A stretch of DNA of 64,000 nt from Pontixanthobacter sp. CEM42 (GTDB lineage Bacteria; Pseudomonadota; Alphaproteobacteria; Sphingomonadales; Sphingomonadaceae): assembly GCF_017812015.1 (NCBI RefSeq), contig NZ_JADQTN010000002.1:915067-979066 (forward strand), written 5' to 3'. This document shows positions 1 to 8,415 of the stretch, piece after piece; position 1 is the first letter of the stretch; each line of letters opens with the position of its first letter. Under the pieces are notes generated by a model, which saw only the letters and a program-made list of their open reading frames with translations, did no database searches and was not told the DNA's origin. The position numbers and the translations under genes were made by a program.

Positions 1-1
1 C

Positions 2-697
2 CGCGAGGAAGACGAAGCGCTATTTGCGCTCGCATGGCCAACGCTCGACCATCCCTCGGTTATTGCTATGCGCAAGCTGGCAAAGTCGCTGGAGGTTGCG
101 ATCCCGACCAGCTTCTTCGAGCGCGACGGACATCACTATTACAACACTGTCGCCATGATTGGTGCTGATGGCGAAGTGATGGGCACATATCGCAAAAGCC
201 ACATCCCCGATGGCCCAGGCTATGAGGAAAAGTTCTATTTCCGTCCGGGCAATGACGGTTTCAAAGTGTGGGATGTGTTCGGCGCGCGGATCGGCGTCGG
301 CATCTGCTGGGACCAATGGTATCCAGAGGTAGCGCGGGCGATGGCCCTGCAAGGCGCAGAATTGTTGTTCTATCCCACCGCCATTGGCTCCGAGCCCTAC
401 GATGAGAATCTGGATACGAGCCGGATGTGGCGCCGGGCAATGCAGGGGCATGCGGTATCCAATTGCATGCCGGTGATTGCAGCCAACCGCATCGGGGAAG
501 AGGGGCAGCAGTCCTTCTACGGCCACAGCTTCATAGCCAATGAATGGGGCGATCTGGTGTGTGAATTCGGCGCGGAGGAAGATGGCGTGCTCGTATCCAC
601 ATTCGATCTCGCTATCGCAGCCAAGCACCGTGCGGGCATGGGTTTCTTCCGTGACCGCAGACCGCAACTTTACGGCAGACTATGCGAAGATATTTGA
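2..697 (+). CDS. aguB: N-carbamoylputrescine amidase, 5' end cut by window edge
   Basis: The reading frame is open from base 2 to the stop at 697, so the N-terminus lies outside the window. It is a nitrilase-superfamily (carbon-nitrogen hydrolase) enzyme. The catalytic lysine is visible in YRKSHIP and the nucleophilic cysteine in GVGICWDQW; the catalytic glutamate would lie before the window. The blocks GPGYEEKFYFRPGN and AANRIGEEG are typical of the AguB branch, which hydrolyses N-carbamoylputrescine to putrescine, CO2 and ammonia in the arginine/agmatine route to polyamines. The first ATG at 68 is internal to the domain and is not the real start. The stop overlaps the start of folK by 16 bases. 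A plain amidohydrolase of the same superfamily is the only realistic alternative. Confidence 0.88.
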   Translation, partial: REEDEALFALAWPTLDHPSVIAMRKLAKSLEVAIPTSFFERDGHHYYNTVAMIGADGEVMGTYRKSHIPDGPGYEEKFYFRPGNDGFKVWDVFGARIGVGICWDQWYPEVARAMALQGAELLFYPTAIGSEPYDENLDTSRMWRRAMQGHAVSNCMPVIAANRIGEEGQQSFYGHSFIANEWGDLVCEFGAEEDGVLVSTFDLAIAAKHRAGMGFFRDRRPQLYGRLCEDI

Positions 698-1197
698 AGC
701 GGCGGTATTCGGCGCAGACCTATCTGATCGCGCTCGGCTCAAACATACGCCATCCGCTTTACGGCTCACCGCGAGCAGTGGTGGCAGCGGCTTCAGACAT
801 GCTGGATGAACTCGGCGTAGTAACCGAGAGGTCGACAATCATCGACAGCGCGCCGCTCGGCCCATCGAATCGGCGCTATGCCAATTCGGCGTTGATTCTC
901 GAAAGCGAACTTGGCCCCGATCAGCTGCTGACGCTGCTAAAACATATCGAACATAGCTTTGGTATGCGGCGCGGCGGACGCTGGCAGGCGCGCGTGCTCG
1001 ATTTGGATGTCGTGCTCTGGGGCGGAGGCATCTGGGCGTCGGAATCCCTAGGAATCCCCCATGCCGAGTTCCGCAAAAGGGACTTCGTTTTGGGCCCGGC
1101 AGCAGAGATAGCCCCGCACTGGCGCGATCCGGTAACATCTTTATCGCTCCAACAGCTATTTGCCCGCTTGACCAAGCCGCGCCCCATCCCTAGGTGA
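682..1197 (+). CDS. folK: 2-amino-4-hydroxy-6-hydroxymethyldihydropteridine diphosphokinase (HPPK)
   Basis: A protein of 171 aa, the usual length for FolK. It transfers pyrophosphate from ATP to 6-hydroxymethyl-7,8-dihydropterin in cytosolic folate synthesis. The N-terminal LIALGSN strand and the signature GGRWQARVLDLDVVLW (about residues 98-113, with the Asp pair that binds Mg-ATP) identify it. The C-terminal PHAEFRKRDFVLGPAAEIAP block is also diagnostic. The ATG at 682 overlaps the amidase gene by 16 bases, suggesting cotranscription; a TTG at 694 would also precede the first conserved strand. The tRNA-Lys gene begins 28 bases after the stop. This is ordinary core chromosome just outside the island. 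Confidence 0.93.
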   Translation: MRRYLKRRYSAQTYLIALGSNIRHPLYGSPRAVVAAASDMLDELGVVTERSTIIDSAPLGPSNRRYANSALILESELGPDQLLTLLKHIEHSFGMRRGGRWQARVLDLDVVLWGGGIWASESLGIPHAEFRKRDFVLGPAAEIAPHWRDPVTSLSLQQLFARLTKPRPIPR

Positions 1198-1225
1198 CGC
1201 CCCCGGTACCGATACCACGTGATGT

Positions 1226-1301
1226 GGGCCCTTAGCTCAGTCGGTAGAGCAACTGACTTTTAATCAGTAGGTCGCTGGTTCGAACCCAGCAGGGCTCACC
1301 A
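1226..1301 (+). tRNA. tRNA-Lys (anticodon TTT), integration target
   Basis: A 76-base cloverleaf. The acceptor strand GGGCCCT pairs with AGGGCTC, followed by discriminator A and an encoded CCA. The D-arm is CTCAGTCGGTAGAG, the anticodon loop CTTTTAA (anticodon TTT, Lys), and the T-loop has GGTTCGAACCC. Its 3' half, from the anticodon stem onward, is repeated at 32257-32308, which marks this gene as the attachment site of the following island. Confidence 0.96.
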
Positions 1302-1303
1302 CC
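1252..1303 (+). repeat. Left attachment site (att) of the tRNA-Lys island
   Basis: These 52 bases, running from the anticodon stem of tRNA-Lys through CCA plus two bases, recur exactly and in the same orientation at 32257-32308. Identity stops sharply on both sides (TATTTT follows here, CAGTTC follows at the right copy). A direct repeat of a tRNA 3' end with an integrase beside the second copy is the classic footprint of tyrosine-integrase insertion. Confidence 0.9.
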
Positions 1304-1375
1304 TATTTTCAATGACTTAAAGCGGCAAGCTGTCGTCCGGCGATTTGCTTGATCCGAAAGTGGTCCGATAGGGAT

Positions 1376-1738
1376 TCACCGCGTTCCATTGATCGCTGGA
1401 CGATTGATTAGCGTCCTCAATCCCCCCGGACCATCGGTCCGAAGAAAAATCACTTCTTGGGCGTTCAGGTCGAACGTACAATGGTATTCGGCGCTGATCT
1501 CCGCTGAGAGGCCGTTCTTGGAAGTGTACTCGCGTCTCACGAACCCCTCTAACCCATCGGTCGAATAAACCCATCCCGCAAGGTGTGGGTCGAACGAATT
1601 TTCGTCGAGCAGGAATCTCTTTAGGGCTTGTTCGCAACCGACCGTGGTTTCAACTTTTCCCGCTTGTTTGCCGCCGTCACTATTACCGCTTCCGCAAGCG
1701 GCAAGAGTGAAAAGAACTGATCCAAGAGCAACTCGCAT
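1376..1738 (-). CDS. Small putative lipoprotein, function unknown
   Basis: I do not recognise the family. The start chosen is the ATG at 1738, which has a good ribosome site (AAGGAG) 8 bases upstream. The longer frame from 1798 would place 20 unrelated residues before the signal peptide. From this start the protein has about 120 aa and opens with MRVALGSVLFTLAACGSG, a lipoprotein signal with lipobox LAAC. The mature part is polar with a few cysteines (GCEQALKRF, YHCTFDL), suggesting a periplasmic or outer-membrane-anchored domain. It is the first gene inside the island and diverges from the XRE regulator. Confidence 0.6.
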   Translation of the reverse strand: MRVALGSVLFTLAACGSGNSDGGKQAGKVETTVGCEQALKRFLLDENSFDPHLAGWVYSTDGLEGFVRREYTSKNGLSAEISAEYHCTFDLNAQEVIFLRTDGPGGLRTLINRPAINGTR

Positions 1739-1807
1739 TAACCATTCTCCTTCAAAATGAGCCGTAAATGCCGTGGCTGAAAATGCGCTGATTGGCAAGT
1801 TAATGGA

Positions 1808-2053
1808 ATGCGACGTGTTTCCGGAGAGAATGACCCCGATGGTGTGCTTAGATGTATGGGTTTTGCCATAAGGAGCGCGCGCAAAGAGCGGGAAATATCA
1901 CAAGAGGCGCTCGCAGATGCGGCTCAATTGGACCGATCACATATGGGGCGCATCGAGCGAGGCGAGCGCAACGTGACCATTCTGAATTTTGGTAAGATTG
2001 CGACTGCACTGGATCTAACTATGGCAGAGTTGCTTGCTCGTGCAGAATTGTGA
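1808..2053 (+). CDS. XRE-family transcriptional regulator
   Basis: A protein of 81 aa that is little more than one Cro/CI helix-turn-helix (about residues 17-75). The core ISQEALADAAQLDRSHMGRIERGERN shows the XRE pattern of scaffold helix, turn and recognition helix, ending in a hydrophobic DLTMAELLARAEL helix. Such solitary HTH proteins on islands usually act as dimeric repressors of nearby genes. It is divergent from the lipoprotein gene and 350 bases upstream of the glycerol transporter operon; whether it controls either cannot be seen. Confidence 0.75.
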   Translation: MRRVSGENDPDGVLRCMGFAIRSARKEREISQEALADAAQLDRSHMGRIERGERNVTILNFGKIATALDLTMAELLARAEL

Positions 2054-2403
2054 GGGTGTGCAATCAACTGCACTTCGCGAACTGAGCTAGGTGTCTGCTT
2101 TGCGCCCCATATCCGGTCGCTATGCCCTGAAGTCACAGGCCTAAAAAGCAGACACTTTTTACGGTCACACTGGTTAAGCAAAAAAGAATGGCAAGCTCAA
2201 TAAATCAACATAAGCCGGTTTCTGAATAGCTGTCTAGAAGCTGGTGTCGAACAAACTGAGGCGTAAACAGGAAACCATCTGGAAAACCTTGCGATCAGAG
2301 CCCATCCTTATATGGCTAGTTGAGGTATGACGATATTCGATTTCGGAAGACGGCGACGACAACGGGTGAGTGAGTTGAAATATAGCCTCTTGAAGAACAC
2401 GCT
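2054..2403. other. Non-coding gap before the glycerol importer operon
   Basis: No credible gene lies here. It holds one member of the dispersed repeat family, with a perfect 11-bp inverted repeat at 2091-2101 and 2145-2155. The remaining 240 bases must carry the promoter of the glp operon, but I cannot identify clear -35/-10 boxes or an operator. Confidence 0.5.
2091..2155. repeat. Dispersed structured repeat, copy a
   Basis: The arms GTGTCTGCTTT (2091-2101) and AAAGCAGACAC (2145-2155) are perfectly complementary around a 43-base spacer. The 15-mer TGTCTGCTTTGCGCC at 2092-2106 recurs exactly at 35168-35182 in another copy of the family. Confidence 0.6.
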
Positions 2404-3501
2404 ATGAGCCTGCGGCTGGATGGCGTTTCGAAATCGCTGGGAGGCGAAACGCACATTTACCCGGTCGATTTGGAATTCCACAAAGGAACAATGAACGTTC
2501 TGTTGGGCCCAACATTAGCGGGCAAGACATCATTGATGCGTCTCATGGCCGGTCTAGACAAGCCCGACACCGGCAAAATCTATTGGGACGGAATTGATGT
2601 CACCGGCCAGCGGGTGCAGGCCCGTGATATCGCGATGGTGTATCAGCAATTCGTCAACTATCCAGCGATGACGGTTTACGACAATATCGCATCACCGCTG
2701 AAACTGCAGAAGCGATCATGGGCTGAGATTGACGCAAAAGTCAGGGAAATTGCGGAACTGCTGCAATTGGCGCCCATTCTGGATCGCAAGCCCAATGAAA
2801 TCTCCGGAGGCCAGCAGCAGCGATGTGCCATTGCGCGCGCGCTGGTGAAAGACGTTGGCTTGGTTTTGATGGATGAACCTTTGGCTAACCTCGATTACAA
2901 ACTGCGCGAAGAGCTGCGCGTCGAAATTCCGCGTTTGTTCGCTGCGTCAGGAGCCATCTTTGTGTACGCGACCACTGAGCCGGAGGAAGCGTTGCTGCTT
3001 GGCGGGAATACCGCGACTGTTTGGGAGGGGCGAGTAACGCAATTCGGACTCTCAATCGACGTATATCGCCGGCCTGTCGATGAGGTCACCGCGCGCGTTT
3101 ACTCCGATCCGCCGATGAATTTCCTATCCGTGCGAAAAGAAGGTGCGGTGGCCCACTTCCCGGGCGGTCAATCGGCGCAGGCTACACGCGATTTGGCCCG
3201 ATTGCCTGACGGTGAGTATCGCGCCGGATTTCGACCCCACCATGTAGAGATGAGCGTGCGATCAAAGGACAATGTCTGCTTCGACGCAAAGTTGATTGCT
3301 ACAGAACTTACCGGATCAGACACATATATCCATGTGGAAGCGGTTGGCGAGCGCTGGATCGGTTTGGTTCCACGCCTCCAAGCACTTGAGGTTGGCGCTG
3401 CTCTGCAAATCCACCTGAACCCCAAGAATGTCTTCTATTTTGATCGCGATGGAAAGCTTGTTGGCTTGTCGGAAGCCGAAACCGAGAAGCAGGGAGAATA
3501 G
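2404..3501 (+). CDS. glpS: Glycerol ABC importer, ATP-binding subunit GlpS
   Basis: A 365-aa ABC ATPase of the CUT1 (sugar/polyol) type with a C-terminal TOBE/OB regulatory domain. Walker A is GPTLAGKT (about 35-42), the signature is a good ISGGQQQR (133-140), and Walker B with catalytic Glu is LVLMDEPL (E158). The switch position, where His is expected in YVTHDQ, reads YATTEPEEA, so the switch histidine is missing (T191). That lesion is complementary to the one in GlpT. It is the first gene of a tightly packed operon whose order (two ATPases, two permeases, a DUF2160 protein, a binding protein) matches the rhizobial glycerol transporter GlpSTPQUV. The stop is 2 bases before the next gene. 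Confidence 0.85.
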   Translation: MSLRLDGVSKSLGGETHIYPVDLEFHKGTMNVLLGPTLAGKTSLMRLMAGLDKPDTGKIYWDGIDVTGQRVQARDIAMVYQQFVNYPAMTVYDNIASPLKLQKRSWAEIDAKVREIAELLQLAPILDRKPNEISGGQQQRCAIARALVKDVGLVLMDEPLANLDYKLREELRVEIPRLFAASGAIFVYATTEPEEALLLGGNTATVWEGRVTQFGLSIDVYRRPVDEVTARVYSDPPMNFLSVRKEGAVAHFPGGQSAQATRDLARLPDGEYRAGFRPHHVEMSVRSKDNVCFDAKLIATELTGSDTYIHVEAVGERWIGLVPRLQALEVGAALQIHLNPKNVFYFDRDGKLVGLSEAETEKQGE

Positions 3502-3503
3502 AC

Positions 3504-4589
3504 TTGGCCTCCATTACTCTTGAGGCTTTGGCGCATGCCTATCACCCTAACCCGAAATCCGACGATGATTTTGCGCTCAAAGAATTGAACCAGACATGGG
3601 AGGATGGGCGCGCATATGCTCTGTTGGGCCCCAGTGGATGCGGGAAAACAACGTTGCTAAACCTGATGTCCGGCTTGCTCAAACCAACGCGGGGGCGAAT
3701 TCTGTTCGACGGTAAGGATGTCACCGCGTCGTCCACGGCGGAACGAAACATTGCACAGGTTTTCCAGTTCCCTGTGGTCTACGACACCATGACAGTGGGC
3801 GAGAATCTGGCTTTCCCGCTGCGCAATCGAGGCATGGATTCGCAATACATCTCAGAACGCGTGGCGCGCGTCGCTGAAATGATCGGGTTGGAAGTGCGCG
3901 TCCATCAAAAGGCACGGGGGCTAACCGCGGACCTGAAGCAAAAAATCTCACTCGGCCGCGGTGTGGTTCGTGATGACGTGAACGCCATGCTGTTTGACGA
4001 ACCATTGACGGTGATTGACCCGCACTTGAAGTGGGAGTTGAGAACACAGCTCAAATCCTTGCACCGCGAATTTGGTCACACGATGATATATGTGACCCAT
4101 GATCAAACCGAAGCACTGACTTTTGCAGAACAGGTGGTGGTTATGCACGAAGGACGGGTGGTCCAAATCGGCACGCCACAGGAACTCTTCGAACGCCCGT
4201 CGCATGCTTTTGTCGGGTATTTTATTGGTTCCCCCGGCATGAATTTCGTGCCCATGTCGGTTGATGGGCGAATTGCGCAGAATGGAGGTCGAACAATCGA
4301 TCTCGCTGCCGATTACGGAAATCCGCAAGGTAATGTCCTGTTGGGCATACGGCCCGAATTTGTCACGTTGACAAAGGGTGATGGTTTGCCGGTAGGCATA
4401 AACCGCATTCAGGATGCAGGGCGGCATAAGATCATCAATGCGACATTGTTTGATGCCGAAATCAACATCGTTGCCGATGCGGGTTTCGCAATTGAATCCG
4501 ATATGACCAATGTGACCTTCGACCCCAGCAAAGTCGGCATTTTTTGCGATGATTGGCGGCTTGAAAGCGTCAAAGAGGGGACTCGCTGA
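3504..4589 (+). CDS. glpT: Glycerol ABC importer, ATP-binding subunit GlpT
   Basis: A 361-aa ABC ATPase with TOBE domain, the second nucleotide-binding subunit of the importer; it is not the unrelated glycerol-3-phosphate antiporter also called GlpT. Walker A is GPSGCGKTT (42-50), the catalytic Glu is in MLFDEPL (E166) and the switch His is in YVTHDQTEA (H199). The signature motif is degenerate: LTADLKQKI (140-148) stands where LSGGQ is expected. GlpS has the opposite pattern, so a GlpS/GlpT heterodimer would have one normal and one defective ATP site. It starts with TTG or, in practice, the start given just after glpS, and its last base overlaps the ATG of glpP. Confidence 0.85.
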   Translation: MASITLEALAHAYHPNPKSDDDFALKELNQTWEDGRAYALLGPSGCGKTTLLNLMSGLLKPTRGRILFDGKDVTASSTAERNIAQVFQFPVVYDTMTVGENLAFPLRNRGMDSQYISERVARVAEMIGLEVRVHQKARGLTADLKQKISLGRGVVRDDVNAMLFDEPLTVIDPHLKWELRTQLKSLHREFGHTMIYVTHDQTEALTFAEQVVVMHEGRVVQIGTPQELFERPSHAFVGYFIGSPGMNFVPMSVDGRIAQNGGRTIDLAADYGNPQGNVLLGIRPEFVTLTKGDGLPVGINRIQDAGRHKIINATLFDAEINIVADAGFAIESDMTNVTFDPSKVGIFCDDWRLESVKEGTR

Positions 4590-5464
4590 TGGAAAAGACG
4601 GTCAATCAGCGTGCTTGGTTCTTAGTGCTTCCGGTGTTGGTGCTCGTCGCCTTCTCGTCCGTTATCCCGATGATGACCGTGGTGAATTATTCCTTCCAAG
4701 ACAGTTTTGGCGGGAATGAGTTCTTTTGGGTAGGCCTGGAGTGGTATCAAGAGTTGCTGCGGTCAGGGCGGCTTTGGGATGCCTTTGGACGGCAGTTGCT
4801 GTTCTCTTCCATTATTCTGGCAATCGAGATCCCATTGGGAATATTGGTCGCTTTGAGTATGCCGAAAAAGGGATGGGCTGCGTCGGTCTGTCTGGTCCTC
4901 ATGGCGCTGCCACTGCTCATTCCTTACAACGTTGTTGGCACCATCTGGCAGGTGTTCGGTCGGGCCGATATTGGTTTACTCGGACGCACACTTTCAGACC
5001 TCGGCATATCTTACAATTATGCGCAAAATGCCTTTGATGCCTGGGTGACTGTCATAGCGATGGATGTCTGGCATTGGACGTCTCTGGTGGCCCTGTTGGC
5101 TTATGCCGGGCTGCGCTCAATCCCGAGTGCTTACTATCAAGCGGCTGAGATTGATCAGGCGAGCCGTTGGAGCGTCTTTCGCTATATCGAGTTGCCTAAG
5201 ATGCGGGGAGTCTTGATCATCGCGATCCTGCTGCGCTTCATGGACAGCTTTATGATCTATACCGAGCCGTTTGTTTTGACCGGCGGCGGACCGGGGAATT
5301 CGACGACCTTTCTATCGATTGATCTGGTGAAAATGGCGTTGGGACAATTTGACCTCGGCCCTGCAGCGGCCTTCTCACTGATGTACTTCCTCGTCATCCT
5401 ACTCATTTCCTATGTGTTCTACACGGTGATGATCACCATCGACAAAGATGAGGCGAAGGCATGA
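4589..5464 (+). CDS. glpP: Glycerol ABC importer, inner-membrane permease GlpP
   Basis: A 291-aa permease of the MalF/UgpA type (binding-protein-dependent transport inner-membrane component) with about six membrane segments, the first at residues 10-30. The cytoplasmic EAA-like loop AAEIDQASRWSVFRYIELPKM (about 186-206), which contacts the ATPases, is clear. The start overlaps glpT by one base (TGATGG) and the stop overlaps glpQ by four (ATGA), so translation is probably coupled. With GlpQ it forms the channel through the cytoplasmic membrane. Confidence 0.85.
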   Translation: MEKTVNQRAWFLVLPVLVLVAFSSVIPMMTVVNYSFQDSFGGNEFFWVGLEWYQELLRSGRLWDAFGRQLLFSSIILAIEIPLGILVALSMPKKGWAASVCLVLMALPLLIPYNVVGTIWQVFGRADIGLLGRTLSDLGISYNYAQNAFDAWVTVIAMDVWHWTSLVALLAYAGLRSIPSAYYQAAEIDQASRWSVFRYIELPKMRGVLIIAILLRFMDSFMIYTEPFVLTGGGPGNSTTFLSIDLVKMALGQFDLGPAAAFSLMYFLVILLISYVFYTVMITIDKDEAKA

Positions 5465-6297
5465 GCGCGGAACCTCGCATCAATAATCGCAAGTTCAGAA
5501 TCCGACCGGCAAACGTTGTGATTGCCGGGTACTTACTGTTTTTGCTCGTGCCAATTTACTGGCTGGTGATCATGAGTTTCAAAACAAACTCAGAGATATT
5601 GAGCTCTTTCACGCTGTTTCCAGACAATTTCACACTGGAGAACTACCAGACAATTCTCACCGATCCGTCGTGGTATATGGGGTATGTAAACAGCTTCATT
5701 TATGTGTCGCTCAACACGGTGATTTCTTTGCTAGTCGCGCTACCGGCTGCTTATGCGTTCAGCCGCTATCGGTTCTTTGGTGACAATCATTTATTTTTCT
5801 GGCTGCTGACCAACCGGATGGCGCCGCCGGCTGTTTTCGCTCTGCCCTTCTTTCAACTCTATTCAAGTGTGTCGTTGTTCGACACGCACATTGCTGTCGC
5901 TCTGGCCCATTGTCTGTTCAATGTTCCGTTAGCGGTGTGGATTTTGGAAGGTTTCATGCGCGGAATCCCGCGAGAGATCGATGAGACTGCCTTTATTGAT
6001 GGCTACGGCTTCACGCGGTTCTTCACCAGGATATTTGTCCCGATGATCGGGCCGGGCATCGGGGTGACCGCATTCTTCTGTTTCATGTTTAGCTGGGTGG
6101 AATTGCTGCTCAGCCGCACGCTGACGAGCGTGGATGCAAAGCCCATCACTGCGATCATGACACGGACAGTTTCAGCATCGGGTCTGGATTGGGGCGTGCT
6201 GGCGGCGGCGGGCGTGCTGACCATTATCCCTGGCGCGATCGTGATCTATTTTGTGCGCAATTACATTGCCAAGGGCTTTGCTTTGGGGCGGGTTTGA
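5461..6297 (+). CDS. glpQ: Glycerol ABC importer, inner-membrane permease GlpQ
   Basis: A 278-aa permease of the MalG/UgpE type with six predicted membrane helices. It has the short N-terminal arm, the large periplasmic region after helix 1 (TLFPDNFTLENYQTIL) characteristic of MalG proteins, and the EAA loop ETAFIDGYGFTRFFTRIFVPM. It begins in the ATGA overlap with glpP and is followed after 29 bases by the DUF2160 gene. It pairs with GlpP in the membrane. Confidence 0.85.
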   Translation: MSAEPRINNRKFRIRPANVVIAGYLLFLLVPIYWLVIMSFKTNSEILSSFTLFPDNFTLENYQTILTDPSWYMGYVNSFIYVSLNTVISLLVALPAAYAFSRYRFFGDNHLFFWLLTNRMAPPAVFALPFFQLYSSVSLFDTHIAVALAHCLFNVPLAVWILEGFMRGIPREIDETAFIDGYGFTRFFTRIFVPMIGPGIGVTAFFCFMFSWVELLLSRTLTSVDAKPITAIMTRTVSASGLDWGVLAAAGVLTIIPGAIVIYFVRNYIAKGFALGRV

Positions 6298-6326
6298 GCG
6301 AGTTCGATATGGAAGAGGTGTTCTAG

Positions 6327-6599
6327 ATGGACTGGATGGCTTGGACGCTGCCAACGGCGCTATTTTTTATTGCTATTGCCGCTATGCTGTTCGGCATGAG
6401 CCTTTTGCATATGAAATACCCCAGCGTCGCGCGGATCGGAGTGCTTGGCATTGAAACGATGCGCGGCGACAGGCTTTTCATCTCGCTTCTGGGTTCGGGC
6501 TTTATCAACCTCGCCTGGATCGGCTTGGTAGACGCACCGCAATATGGCGCGCTTATCATCTGCGGTATCTTCGCATTTTGCGTGTTTCGCTGGGTATGA
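6327..6599 (+). CDS. glpU: DUF2160-type small membrane protein GlpU
   Basis: A protein of 90 aa with three hydrophobic stretches (roughly 7-27, 45-65 and 70-88) and the conserved middle block RIGVLGIETMRGDRLFISLLG. This is the DUF2160 family, found as glpU between the permease and binding-protein genes of glycerol ABC operons. Its job in transport is not known. The ATG at 6327 is followed 25 bases after the stop by glpV. Assignment depends on family recognition plus exact operon position. Confidence 0.75.
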   Translation: MDWMAWTLPTALFFIAIAAMLFGMSLLHMKYPSVARIGVLGIETMRGDRLFISLLGSGFINLAWIGLVDAPQYGALIICGIFAFCVFRWV

Positions 6600-6624
6600 C
6601 GACAACAACGATCGGATCGACGTA

Positions 6625-8367
6625 ATGAGAATCATGACAACCACTGCGATGTGCTGTGTAAGTTTGGCTTTGGCATCCTGTTCAGATGCCAGCGATACGC
6701 CAGATGTTGTCCAGTATGACGTCACCGGTCAGGAGGCTGCAAGCAAGTTTTTGGACGCGGAGATCGGCGATCTGTCAGCCCTGTCCCGCGAGCAGCAAGA
6801 AGCTGAACTTACCTGGTTTATGGATGCGGCGGAGCCGTTTCAGGGTATGGAAATATCGGTGGTGTCCGAAACCATCGCCACTCACGAATATGAATCCAAA
6901 GTTCTTGCGCCTGCGTTTTCGGCCATCACAGGCATTCGGGTGACGCATGACTTGATTGGTGAAGGCGATGTAGTCGAGAAACTGCAAACACAGATGCAGT
7001 CTAACGAGAATATCTATGACGCCTATGTCAACGATTCCGACCTGATCGGGACTCACTGGCGCTATCAGCAAGTGCGCAATCTTACTGATTGGATGGCAGA
7101 CGAAGGCAGCGATGTGACCAATCCGGAGCTCGATCTAGCGGACTTCATCGGGACCGACTTCACGACCGGTCCAGATGGCAAACTTTACCAGCTCCCGGAT
7201 CAGCAATTCGCGAACCTTTATTGGTTCCGCCACGATTGGTTCACAGACCCTGAGATCAAGGCCGATTTCAAACAGCAATATGGTTATGATCTGGGCGTGC
7301 CGGTCAATTGGTCCGCTTATGAAGACATTGCAGAATTCTTCACGGGTCGGGAAATTGATGGCCAGACGGTCTATGGCAGCATGGATTATGGCAAGAAAGA
7401 CCCATCGCTCGGTTGGCGTTTCACCGATGCTTGGATGTCTATGGCCGGTATGGGATCGATTGGTGAGCCGAATGGATTGCCGGTCGATGAATGGGGCATT
7501 CGCGTAAACGAGAAGTCGCAGCCGGTGGGTTCCTGTGTCGCAAGGGGCGGGGCAACCAATTCGCCAGCCGCCGTTTACGCAATCGCCAAATATTCCAAAT
7601 GGCTTGCCGATTATTCGCCGCCATCGGCAGCCGGCATGACATTCTCCGAAGCGGGCCCAGTTCCTGCGCAAGGGGCCATCGCGCAGCAAATGTTCTGGTA
7701 CACTACCTTCACCGCCAACATGGTTGGCGACGAAGCGTCCGCCGTTCTTTACGATGATGGAACCCCACGCTGGCGAATGGCGCCCAGCCCGCATGGTGCC
7801 TATTGGCAAGACGGTATGAAAGTGGGCTATCAGGACGCCGGATCATGGACCCTGATGAAATCCACGCCGACTGACCGTGCAAAGGCAGCCTGGCTTTATG
7901 CGCAGTTCGTGACGTCGAAAACTGTGGACGTCAAAAAGGCGCATGTCGGACTGACCTTCATCCGGGAATCGACCGTTCAGCACGAATCCTTCACCGAGCG
8001 CGCGCCCAAATTGGGCGGGCTGGTAGAATTCTATCGCTCGCCTGCACGTACCCGCTGGTCACCAACGGGTACCAATGTGCCCGATTACCCGCGTTTGGCT
8101 CAGCTCTGGTGGCAGAACATTGGTGATGCTTCCTCGGGCAACAAAACACCGCAAGCTGCGCTTGATGCACTGTGTGAGCAGCAGGAGCGTGTCCTCGCCC
8201 GTCTGGAGCGGTCAGGCTTGCAGGGTGATCTGGGCCCCAAACTCAATGACGAGCAGGGCGGGACGTATTGGTTGAACCAGCCGGGTTCTCCCAAAGCTAA
8301 ACTGGCAGATGAAAAACCCGCCCCGGTCACGATTGAATATGACGAGCTGCTGGAAACATGGAAATAG
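6625..8367 (+). CDS. glpV: Glycerol ABC importer, substrate-binding lipoprotein GlpV
   Basis: A periplasmic extracellular solute-binding protein (family 1 fold), about 580 aa and larger than typical maltose-type binding proteins, as in the GlpV group. The frame is open from 6544, but the start at 6625 puts a clean lipoprotein signal first (MRIMTTTAMCCVSLALASC, lipobox LASC). The binding-protein core begins around ISVVSETIATHEYESKVL. It would capture glycerol, or a similar polyol, and deliver it to GlpPQ. No glpK, glpD or other glycerol catabolic gene lies nearby, so imported substrate must be used by chromosomal enzymes. Confidence 0.82.
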   Translation: MRIMTTTAMCCVSLALASCSDASDTPDVVQYDVTGQEAASKFLDAEIGDLSALSREQQEAELTWFMDAAEPFQGMEISVVSETIATHEYESKVLAPAFSAITGIRVTHDLIGEGDVVEKLQTQMQSNENIYDAYVNDSDLIGTHWRYQQVRNLTDWMADEGSDVTNPELDLADFIGTDFTTGPDGKLYQLPDQQFANLYWFRHDWFTDPEIKADFKQQYGYDLGVPVNWSAYEDIAEFFTGREIDGQTVYGSMDYGKKDPSLGWRFTDAWMSMAGMGSIGEPNGLPVDEWGIRVNEKSQPVGSCVARGGATNSPAAVYAIAKYSKWLADYSPPSAAGMTFSEAGPVPAQGAIAQQMFWYTTFTANMVGDEASAVLYDDGTPRWRMAPSPHGAYWQDGMKVGYQDAGSWTLMKSTPTDRAKAAWLYAQFVTSKTVDVKKAHVGLTFIRESTVQHESFTERAPKLGGLVEFYRSPARTRWSPTGTNVPDYPRLAQLWWQNIGDASSGNKTPQAALDALCEQQERVLARLERSGLQGDLGPKLNDEQGGTYWLNQPGSPKAKLADEKPAPVTIEYDELLETWK

Positions 8368-8415
8368 CGAAGGCGTGAGCAGGCGCTGGGCAACAACTGG
8401 TTGAGGATGAATTTC

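Noticed and set aside
2058..2073. The 16-mer GTGCAATCAACTGCAC, repeated at 29989-30004
   Set aside because: One copy lies inside the rep coding sequence and one exact 16-mer pair is about what chance gives in 64 kb; its partial self-complementarity makes it more eye-catching than meaningful.
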